Positions 26,234-33,782 of a DNA stretch of 64,000 nucleotides are shown here, in pieces. The position numbers were made by a program, and so were the translations under genes. This DNA is from Aureliella sp046290675 (lineage in GTDB: Bacteria; Planctomycetota; Planctomycetia; Pirellulales; Pirellulaceae): positions 372,001 through 436,000 of the forward strand of contig JBKAHA010000002.1 in NCBI GenBank assembly GCA_046290675.1, in the 5' to 3' direction. The notes under the pieces are model-generated. The model was given only the letters and a program-made list of their open reading frames with translations. It was not told where the DNA came from and made no database searches. Positions within the stretch are counted from its first letter, which is position 1, and each line of letters begins with the position of its first letter.

Positions 26234-26365
26234 GCTCGGCCTTCTTTATTTAGCTGAAGTTCAAGCCGTGGCGATGCTGTGCATTGCTTCCATGTAAATT
26301 AGCTAAGGCGTTTTCTATTTTTCCTGTGTCAACTAGTTGGAGACCGCTTTCGGTTTTGCCCCCCA

Positions 26366-27439
26366 ATGAATGACATCAAGATTCGCTCTTGCTGCGAGCT
26401 CGATCCGCAGCAATGGGACTGCTTCGTGCGCGGCCATCCAAATGGTGAGGTGTTTCACACTACCGCTTTCTTTAATGCGCTTTCTGAAACGCCTGGGCAT
26501 CAACCCCAATTTCTTGCGGCTGTTGAGGAGGGAAAAGACGGAGTCGCCATAGTCGCTCTCCTCGCCGCCGTCCGCGTAACGGTGGGGCCGGTCTTCACGA
26601 ACTGGACGACTAGGTCCCTGATGTACGCTGAACCCATTTTTGCCGACTCCGAAGTAGGTCGGTATGCACTGCAATTGCTGATTCAGCATCACGACCAAGT
26701 CGTTGCGAAGTTCTCCCTTTTCTCGGAGATTCGGGCTGTGAACGTGCCGGGCGAAGAGAAGCAGATTCTGGAGGAATTCGGCTACAAGTACCTTGAATAC
26801 TACAACTACTTGCAGGATCTGCGTGGAGGGATGCAGCAGGTTGAGGCGACAACGCCAAAGGTTCGACGGAAAGTCGAATCGGCGATGCGCAAAGGCGCGA
26901 GGGTGATCCGCTGTGCACCGGCAAACGAAAAGTGTATCGGAATGGCTTACGAAGTGATTGCTGAGAGCTATCGTCGAGCGCGGGTGCCCCTGGCCGATTT
27001 CCAGCTCTTTAGCAGGACAGCGGCATTTCTAGGTAAGGACCTCAGTGTCCGGTTGCTTGAGTACGGCGGGAGTGTCGTCGCGTCGAGTATCGGCCTTGTC
27101 TATAAGAATAGATTCTTCGCTTGGTACAACGGTACGCTAAGACCTGCCGACCTGCCAGCCTCGTCTGCCGTGTTGGTATGGGATGAGATGACCGAGGCAT
27201 GTGAACGTGGGCTGACTCAATATGATTTCGGTGGAGCCGGCTGGCCCGATGAAGACTATGGGCCGAGAACCTTTAAGGCGAGATTCAAAGGGCAACTGGT
27301 CAACTACGGGCGCTATCGCAAAGTGAGTTCACGGTTGCGGCTTCAAGTTGCGCGAGCAGGTTATCGACTTCTTCGCGGCGCGATTAGTCCTTCTCCGACT
27401 GCGTATCAGCCCCGTTCTGAACGCCATGTGGTCAGTTAG
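26366..27439 (+). CDS. FemAB-like GNAT-fold transferase 2
   Basis: The 357-residue paralogue of the gene at 25202 shares the same layout: 'WDCFVRGHPNGEVFHTTAF', 'PKVRRKVESAMRKGARVI', and 'YDFGGAGWPDEDYGPRTFK' followed by 'GQLVNYGRYRKVSSRL'. The near-identical C-terminal signature points to a tandem duplication, with divergence elsewhere, so the two probably transfer different amino acids or act on different positions of one acceptor. The ATG at 26366 lacks a clear ribosome binding site. The 132-base AT-richer gap upstream may carry a promoter. The next gene starts 12 bases after its stop. Confidence 0.85.
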   Translation: MNDIKIRSCCELDPQQWDCFVRGHPNGEVFHTTAFFNALSETPGHQPQFLAAVEEGKDGVAIVALLAAVRVTVGPVFTNWTTRSLMYAEPIFADSEVGRYALQLLIQHHDQVVAKFSLFSEIRAVNVPGEEKQILEEFGYKYLEYYNYLQDLRGGMQQVEATTPKVRRKVESAMRKGARVIRCAPANEKCIGMAYEVIAESYRRARVPLADFQLFSRTAAFLGKDLSVRLLEYGGSVVASSIGLVYKNRFFAWYNGTLRPADLPASSAVLVWDEMTEACERGLTQYDFGGAGWPDEDYGPRTFKARFKGQLVNYGRYRKVSSRLRLQVARAGYRLLRGAISPSPTAYQPRSERHVVS

Positions 27440-27451
27440 GAGTGATGCGCT

Positions 27452-28891
27452 GTGGCATTCAATAGCTTGGCGTTCGTCTGCGCTCTACCCATATTTGTGT
27501 TGCTCTATTGGTGTCTTCCCGCTCGAGCACGAATCTGGGCAACACTGGTTGCCAGCTACGCTTTCTATGGAGCGTGGGACTACCGCTTTTTAGTGTTGAT
27601 TTGGATATCGACGGGTGTCGACTATGTAGTCGGGCGTCAGCTAGAGGCGATCCAAAGCCCGCGACCACGCCGATGGTTGCTGCTGACGAGTGTGGGAGTC
27701 AATGTCGGTTTGCTCGCGATCTTTAAGTACTTTCACTTCTTTGCTGAAAGCTTGCTGGGATTCACCGATGGGCTTGGATTGAGCGTCGATCTAGCGACAC
27801 TCCATATCGTTTTGCCGGTCGGAATCTCTTTCTACACATTTCAAACGCTCAGCTACACGATTGATGTTTTTCGTCAGGAGCAGCGAGCGGAAAGAGACTG
27901 GGTTCGGTTCGCAACTTATGTAGCGTTCTTTCCGCAATTGGTAGCCGGCCCAATCGTTCGAGCGCGAGATCTGCTGCCGCAGTTGAGTGGACGTCAGCGT
28001 TTCGATGGGGCTCAGTTTGAAGAAGGATTCGCCAGAATCGTCTGTGGTTTTTTTAAGAAGCTGGTCGTCGCAGACACGATTGCTTTGGTCGTAGACCCTC
28101 TCTTTGAGTTTCCTGAAGGCTACGGCACACTGAACACTTTTCTTCTGGTGAGTCTATTCGCCGTTCAGATCTACGCTGATTTCAGCGGATACACAGACAT
28201 CGCCATCGGTGTTTCGCTGTGGTTGGGAGTCAGGCTACCTGAAAATTTCAAAACACCGTTCCTTGCACATTCGATGACCGATTTCTGGAGGCGTTGGCAC
28301 TGCACGCTATCGGAATGGTTACGGGATTATGTCTACATTCCACTAGGCGGGAATCGCAGCGGGGCACTCCGTACGATGGTCAGCCTGATGATAACGATGA
28401 CACTGGGTGGACTTTGGCATGGCGCGAATTGGACTTTCCTTATTTGGGGCGTTGTGCACGGATTCATTCTGGTTATCGAACGAGTTTGCCGTCTGTATTC
28501 CAGTCCTTTGGTAGCCGATCGTAGTGTCAACTGGCGGCTAATGCGATTGCCCGTGAGTGTTGCTGGACCGGCTTATGTATTCGTTGTGTTTGCTGCCACA
28601 GGAGTCTTCTTTAGAAGCGAAAGTCCGCAACAAGCGTTCGAGATTTTTCAGCGGCTTGTTTCGTTGGAAGGCATGAGCGCCAACGCGCTTCACAATAGAG
28701 TACCCCTGCTGAAGGCCCTAGGATTGGCAGTGATCTTTCTAGGTGCCGAGTGGATTGGCCAACTTGCATTCTTGCGAAGGCAGATTCAATCGTGGGGGCT
28801 CTGGCGTCCATCCGTCGCGGCTATTGCACTTTGGGCTATTGCGTTGTTCGGGACTTACGGTGGTAACGCATTCGTCTACTTCCAGTTTTAG
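27452..28891 (+). CDS. MBOAT-family O-acyltransferase (AlgI-like)
   Basis: The 479-residue membrane protein has about 10-12 helices and the full AlgI/DltB signature: 'LPVGISFYTFQTLSYTIDV', 'YADFSGYTDIAIGVSLWLG', 'FWRRWHCTLSEWLRDYVYIP' and the catalytic His323 in 'LGGLWHGANWTFL'. In alginate-type systems this protein moves acetyl groups across the membrane to a periplasmic partner that acetylates the polymer. The SGNH-like gene that follows is the likely partner. The GTG start at 27452 has AGGAG nine bases upstream, within the end of the FemAB-like gene. Confidence 0.93.
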   Translation: MAFNSLAFVCALPIFVLLYWCLPARARIWATLVASYAFYGAWDYRFLVLIWISTGVDYVVGRQLEAIQSPRPRRWLLLTSVGVNVGLLAIFKYFHFFAESLLGFTDGLGLSVDLATLHIVLPVGISFYTFQTLSYTIDVFRQEQRAERDWVRFATYVAFFPQLVAGPIVRARDLLPQLSGRQRFDGAQFEEGFARIVCGFFKKLVVADTIALVVDPLFEFPEGYGTLNTFLLVSLFAVQIYADFSGYTDIAIGVSLWLGVRLPENFKTPFLAHSMTDFWRRWHCTLSEWLRDYVYIPLGGNRSGALRTMVSLMITMTLGGLWHGANWTFLIWGVVHGFILVIERVCRLYSSPLVADRSVNWRLMRLPVSVAGPAYVFVVFAATGVFFRSESPQQAFEIFQRLVSLEGMSANALHNRVPLLKALGLAVIFLGAEWIGQLAFLRRQIQSWGLWRPSVAAIALWAIALFGTYGGNAFVYFQF

Positions 28892-28916
28892 ATATTGAGC
28901 GGCTTGGTAGGAACCT

Positions 28917-29807
28917 ATGTCAAAGAGATCCTTTCGAATCGCTGTATTCCTGATGGCATTGATCGTCGGCGACCAACTGGGAGGAGCCGCGCTAAACGAG
29001 TTAGTCGGCAGATCGGGGCAGCGATTTTCAGCGATCTACCGCGGTGATTTAAACGCGGATGTGGTGATCTTGGGCAACTCGCGTGGGATCCACATGTTTC
29101 ACCCTCCTGCCTTGTCCGAAGCCTTGGACAGGCGATTTGCGAACTTGGCGTTCAATGACCTTCCACCCGCGATCATGCCTCTGCTGTGGGAAGATTACTT
29201 GAAATCGCATCCTGCACCAAAGCGAATCATCTTGGAAGTTAGTTCCGTCGGTGTTCAAGATTACCCAGGCTCATTGGAGCGGTTCAGCTATCTGATCGAC
29301 TGCAACCCGGAGATCAGATCGATCATTGCCAAGGAAAATAGACTGCATGCAAACTTGAGTCAGGTCAGTCGGTTGTTTCGCTACAACAGTCCATTGACAT
29401 GGCGCAGTTTGCTGTTTCTTTGTAAGAGTGATCAATCTTGGATCATGAACTCGCAATTGAACGGTGATATGTTCACGAAGGCGATTGAAGAATCTGATGC
29501 TGAACTCCGGTTCGATGCAGCACGGGCGTCGGCCTTGGCTGAAGTTGTGCGTCTTTCACAGGAGCGGGGGATTATGGTGGAGTGCGTGCTGGCACCCTAT
29601 GAGCCTCGTTATGCGAAGCGGCTCGAACGGAAGAAGGAGTGGCTCGAATGGCTACAAGGGCAAATTCACCATCCGATCGAGGATCTTTCCGGGGCACTAC
29701 CCGACTCGATCCACTTTGCAGATCACCTTCACCTTCATGAGGACGGTGCTGCCCACTTTGCAAAGGAGATCAGGCAAGAGAAATTGCTTCGCTCCAATGA
29801 GTGGTAA
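28917..29807 (+). CDS. SGNH-fold acetyltransferase partner (AlgJ/AlgX-like role)
   Basis: The 296-residue protein begins with an N-terminal signal anchor ('FRIAVFLMALIVGDQLGG'), followed by an SGNH/GDSL hydrolase-like domain. The nucleophile block reads 'ILGNSRG' (Ser55), and the C-terminal catalytic pair is D269 and H272 in 'FADHLHLHEDGA'. Proteins of this kind sit next to MBOAT genes and transfer the exported acetyl group to the polysaccharide in the periplasm. It follows the MBOAT gene by 25 bases and closes the polysaccharide locus on this strand. I infer the partnership from the order of genes; the fold assignment comes from the motifs. Confidence 0.82.
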   Translation: MSKRSFRIAVFLMALIVGDQLGGAALNELVGRSGQRFSAIYRGDLNADVVILGNSRGIHMFHPPALSEALDRRFANLAFNDLPPAIMPLLWEDYLKSHPAPKRIILEVSSVGVQDYPGSLERFSYLIDCNPEIRSIIAKENRLHANLSQVSRLFRYNSPLTWRSLLFLCKSDQSWIMNSQLNGDMFTKAIEESDAELRFDAARASALAEVVRLSQERGIMVECVLAPYEPRYAKRLERKKEWLEWLQGQIHHPIEDLSGALPDSIHFADHLHLHEDGAAHFAKEIRQEKLLRSNEW

Positions 29808-30079
29808 GGGCGGAATTCTTGCATTTTCGAGCAGTCTTCCAAGGTTCGGAGGTGCATTGGCTGAAAATTCCAAGGGACGGTAGGAGTTACGGGAAATTTA
29901 CATCGCATTCTTTCCAGTCCTAGGGAATTCGGACTACTCTGGAGGACTGGGAGAAAACGGGATCAGCACCTCGCTGGACGCTTGGTACAGACAGGGAAAG
30001 TCCAGCCAAGTGTCGCCATTCTTGGTCCTCCTGTTTTCGTTCTTGTTCCCTACGCCGTTGTCCGCCATCACTCGCTGCA

Positions 30080-33000
30080 ATGCCGAACCGTCGAAAACGA
30101 AATCGATTGCGCGCGATGCAGTGCGAACCCCTGGAGGAACGGCGTTTCTTGGCTGCAACGCCGCTCGCGAACGGTAACCCAGATGAGTTGCTGGAATCAC
30201 TTGAAGAAACTGCGCCTGAAATTCTAGCGCTCGAAGAGTCGGAGGAGTCCGAGGCAGAGTATCAGCCAGAATCAGAAGCCGAAAATTCTGAGCTTGAGGC
30301 AGCCGATAACGCGGATCCGTCAGCCGGCAACACGCAATCCTCAGAGGACGACGATGGTATTGGTGAAGACGACGATGACCTGCCCGGCGAAGCAGATGAC
30401 TCACAAGGCGAGGATGACGACGAAGAAGACGAAGACGATGGAGAGGGCGAGCAGCTCGTGTCTTCGAGTGGAGTTCGAAAAGAATCCGCTAACGTCGATA
30501 CTGGCGGCGATGATAAATCGGATGACGAGGCGCCGGATCTAGGTGATTCAGGGGTTGGCGAGAACAAGCTCACAGCAACCGCGTCAACGACTTCCTCTGC
30601 GACCGATGAATCGCAACCCACTGAAGATGACCAGGCGGACGACCAATCTCAGGAGTCGACTCTAAGCCAGATCATCGAACGGTCGCCGGCAGGGGCTGAA
30701 GATGGCCAAGCCGATGGGGCGGCAGACGATCAAAATGAGCTGCCCGCGTTTGCCACTGCACGCAATCTGGACGGAGGTACACAGGATCAAGAGTTAGCTG
30801 CGGTTGATTCGGCAGAGTCACTGCCGAAAAGCGAGCAGGTTGATGGGCTTGCCGTTCAGCAGAACGCGTCGCGTCAAAGGCTCGCTCTGATCGCTGCTGC
30901 CCAGCAAGAAAACGTCGATAAGACAGAATCCATTGAGGATGATCAGATTCGATCGGAATTCAATTTCCGCAATCAAGCAGGTGCTCTAGCGACGAGTTTT
31001 GCGGAGAGTCGGCAAGCGAGCGCAGAGAAAGCTCTGCAGAAGGCGCAGGACAAATCAGAGCGTTCTGAGGCCAAACCAAACAACGGCAAGGGCACTCAAA
31101 AGTCGATCGATAAGGCTGCCGTGAAAACCACGATCGCGAAGGTGGCAGTGGGGTTTGCCGATTTCATCGTGGGCTCAAATACGAGTGACCTAGAAAAAGA
31201 GCCAACGCAATGGCGTTCCAAAGATTCCGCGATCAGCGAAGATCAAGAGTCGAAGGTGTCGTTTGAGCGAGGGGCCCGCGCCAACGATTCCAATTCGATT
31301 GCGGCCTATGACAATGCTGATGGGCAAGATGTCGTCAAGTTGACCGCGTTTGAACGAGCTCAGAGCGTCAAAGATGCGTCTGACTCGACCGGGGGAGCAG
31401 ATTCCGAAGAAGACTCTCGTCCGAAACGAGACGCTGCACAGAGCAATGCCGTCGATGATTCTTCCGAGCAGCCGGTGGCATTGTCTCGTTCAATTTCAGA
31501 GCCGGATGCTACCGAAGAAGCAAACTCCCGAGGAGAGAAGTCGGCGACGACGGTTGCAAGCAAGTATTTGTCGCAGGAGTCGATTCCGGTTGGCGTGAAG
31601 TCGGTCGTGGCCATTGCAAAGAACGAGTCCCCAGACTCCAGAGCAGAGCGAACCGAGGCCAAGAGCGACCAAACGAATCCAGACCCAGCTCGAAATGATG
31701 GCAGCAGCTCGTCTCAGGTGGCAACGAATAGAAAAGAGCAGGCCGACGGCGCAGAAAGCGCCGGAGCTCCAATGGATCCTTCGTTTACATCCGATACCAC
31801 ACAGCTAGGACAGAGCTCCGACGCTGTAGAGCAACCCGCCAGATCTGTTTTGGACGAATTTGTCGCAGACCTAGGCCGGCTGGTTGCGACGTCTAGCGAA
31901 TCGCCCCGCACCGAAAGTGACGCGTTTGGGCTTAGTGGTATTGAGTCGGAGGAAACGCCGCGGGCCGACGGTGGTGTTCCAGTTCTAGAAACGCCGGGGT
32001 CTGGTGGCAAAGAAAACGCGGCAAGCTCAGATGTGGAATTAGAACGCAGCGAAGTGGTCAGCGCCCTCGCCGATCCGAAGGCCAACGGAATCAGCGTCAA
32101 TTCCCCTTCACCATTCGAAGATATCGCGTCGAACGTGTCTCTTTCGCAATTGTCCGTTGACGGGGGCGCAGCCTCGTCGGAGTCGAGAGCTTCGACCTCG
32201 GTAGAGGCAGAGCTATCGAGCGAGAACAAGGTTGCTGACGACTCGACACCGGCAACCTCAGGGAAGCCCCAGGTCTCGCTCGGGGCATCTTCTCGCTCGT
32301 CCGAAGAACTTAGTTTGGTGGACGCGGATCTGGGCGAGTTTGGCCTGGGGCAAATGGAAGGCAGTCGAAAGCTTGTATCAACCGATCTTGCCCAACCCAG
32401 AATCATAACCGCCGATTTGGATTTCAAGCCGACTGAAGATTCCGAACAGAGCCAACTATTGGTTCCGCGTGAGATTAGCAGGCCTGTCGATTCGGATACC
32501 CTCGAATCGGCCCCAGTTCTGTTCTCCGAAGGCGGCGAGCGAAATCTAGTTGCAGGCCCGGAAACTGCGGAAACCGACATGGAGATCGTTGCAGCGAGAG
32601 AAATGCAACAGGTCGAACCAGAAGTAGATTTGCAAACGCCAATTCTTGAGCGCAGTCGCGGTGCGTCGAGCGAATCGCCTGCCGTTGTAAGCGGTGCGTC
32701 GAGCGCATCGCCTGCCGTTGTAAGTGTCGCGTCGAGCGCATCGCCTACAACAGTAGACGAGACCGACAGCAACGAGCTAGTCGGTCCTTCGCTGCGGATA
32801 GAAGACTCTGCTGTCGAGGTAAATCGTGCCGCGCTGAAAGAAAACGCAGCGGACGCGATGAGACCTACCAGGCCCGTTGCTCGCAACGTCGACAGTGACT
32901 CCGACCAAGTGTCGCTATCCGCTTCGGTTAATCCAGAAGCTGCGATACGAGTCTCAAGTGCCGAGCCAGAAATCGCAGAAGTAACATCTGAAGGCCAATC

Positions 33001-33778
33001 AAGCCAGCAAACGGTTCCATCGAGACTGGGAGTGGAGCCGCCTCCAAACGGTTTGGTTGGCGAATTGCCGTTGCTCACCGTTGAGCTAAGCCAGCGAGGC
33101 CAGTCGCTGCTTGATCGAGATGAGGCTTCAAAGCCGAACGAGGACCAGTTGGTAGAGCAACAAGGTCAATTCGTTCAAGGGACCACACCCGCTGCCGGTG
33201 ATCAACCCATGCTCTCTGCGAATCAGGGAGACTGGTACTGTCCCCTGCCGGAAGAAGATGACGCCATTGCTGGTTCCGGCAACCTGCTGGCAAGCCGCCG
33301 TGAAACTGCTGGCCCGCAGAAGCCCAACATTCAGAAGCAGGTCTCCGCTCGGCTGGGCGAAAAAGACGTCAAGGACGAGAACGATTCCGCGTCCTCCGGA
33401 GGCGAATCGATTGCTATGCGGCGATTGCGTGTTCTTCAGAGTCGAGCGTTGCGGCAGGTCGATGAAGAGACGATCGCATCGCGCTCTGTGAGCATACAGC
33501 CTGAGCATGCTTCCAATTTGAACGACGGTTTACAACTGCCCTCGTTGGAATTTTCCGGCGACGACGATGGTCAAGGGACCGATTTCTACGAGCTCCCTTC
33601 GCTGGAGCAACTGCTCGAGGAACAGGGCACCAAAAAGGTAAGTGAGGAGAGCGACACGAAAGTTGCTGGATATATAGCGGCTTCATTCTTGATGTTGGCC
33701 GTGCCGACCGGAGCGAGGAAACGCCAAGTTTTGATGAGTGCAGATCGGGCTCAAAGAGTTAAGTGGGGGAGAGGTTAA
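30080..33778 (+). CDS. Giant acidic LEPR-XLL-type surface protein
   Basis: The 1232-residue protein is of low complexity and very rich in Ser, Glu, Asp, Ala and Gln. The N-terminus 'MPNRRKRNRLRAMQC' followed by 'EPLEERRFLAAT' fits the planctomycete LEPR-XLL signal found on secreted and surface proteins. Residues ~88-127 are an almost pure Asp/Glu/Gly run. A triplicated 11-residue repeat is encoded at 32660-32758. The C-terminus has one hydrophobic helix ('GYIAASFLMLAVPTG') followed by 'ARKRQ', in the style of a membrane or sorting anchor. No enzyme domain is visible. It could be an acidic, cation-binding cell-surface or matrix protein that works with the polysaccharide encoded upstream. It is followed 4 bases later by a kinase gene, probably co-transcribed. 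The large frame on the opposite strand is a composition shadow. Confidence 0.8.
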   Translation: MPNRRKRNRLRAMQCEPLEERRFLAATPLANGNPDELLESLEETAPEILALEESEESEAEYQPESEAENSELEAADNADPSAGNTQSSEDDDGIGEDDDDLPGEADDSQGEDDDEEDEDDGEGEQLVSSSGVRKESANVDTGGDDKSDDEAPDLGDSGVGENKLTATASTTSSATDESQPTEDDQADDQSQESTLSQIIERSPAGAEDGQADGAADDQNELPAFATARNLDGGTQDQELAAVDSAESLPKSEQVDGLAVQQNASRQRLALIAAAQQENVDKTESIEDDQIRSEFNFRNQAGALATSFAESRQASAEKALQKAQDKSERSEAKPNNGKGTQKSIDKAAVKTTIAKVAVGFADFIVGSNTSDLEKEPTQWRSKDSAISEDQESKVSFERGARANDSNSIAAYDNADGQDVVKLTAFERAQSVKDASDSTGGADSEEDSRPKRDAAQSNAVDDSSEQPVALSRSISEPDATEEANSRGEKSATTVASKYLSQESIPVGVKSVVAIAKNESPDSRAERTEAKSDQTNPDPARNDGSSSSQVATNRKEQADGAESAGAPMDPSFTSDTTQLGQSSDAVEQPARSVLDEFVADLGRLVATSSESPRTESDAFGLSGIESEETPRADGGVPVLETPGSGGKENAASSDVELERSEVVSALADPKANGISVNSPSPFEDIASNVSLSQLSVDGGAASSESRASTSVEAELSSENKVADDSTPATSGKPQVSLGASSRSSEELSLVDADLGEFGLGQMEGSRKLVSTDLAQPRIITADLDFKPTEDSEQSQLLVPREISRPVDSDTLESAPVLFSEGGERNLVAGPETAETDMEIVAAREMQQVEPEVDLQTPILERSRGASSESPAVVSGASSASPAVVSVASSASPTTVDETDSNELVGPSLRIEDSAVEVNRAALKENAADAMRPTRPVARNVDSDSDQVSLSASVNPEAAIRVSSAEPEIAEVTSEGQSSQQTVPSRLGVEPPPNGLVGELPLLTVELSQRGQSLLDRDEASKPNEDQLVEQQGQFVQGTTPAAGDQPMLSANQGDWYCPLPEEDDAIAGSGNLLASRRETAGPQKPNIQKQVSARLGEKDVKDENDSASSGGESIAMRRLRVLQSRALRQVDEETIASRSVSIQPEHASNLNDGLQLPSLEFSGDDDGQGTDFYELPSLEQLLEEQGTKKVSEESDTKVAGYIAASFLMLAVPTGARKRQVLMSADRAQRVKWGRG
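32660..32758 (+). repeat. Three 33-base tandem repeats in the LEPR-type gene
   Basis: Three consecutive 33-base units start at 32660, 32693 and 32726. Units 1 and 2 differ at only two positions; unit 3 has diverged in its last third. Each encodes 11 residues of the type GASSESPAVVS. This shows recent in-frame expansion within a disordered region. Confidence 0.9.
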
Positions 33779-33782
33779 CGCG

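Noticed and set aside
31714..33078. 454-codon minus-strand frame opposite the LEPR-type gene
   Set aside because: It mirrors the low-complexity Ser/Glu-rich coding strand; the plus-strand frame is longer and has a head motif, a C-terminal anchor and a partner gene.
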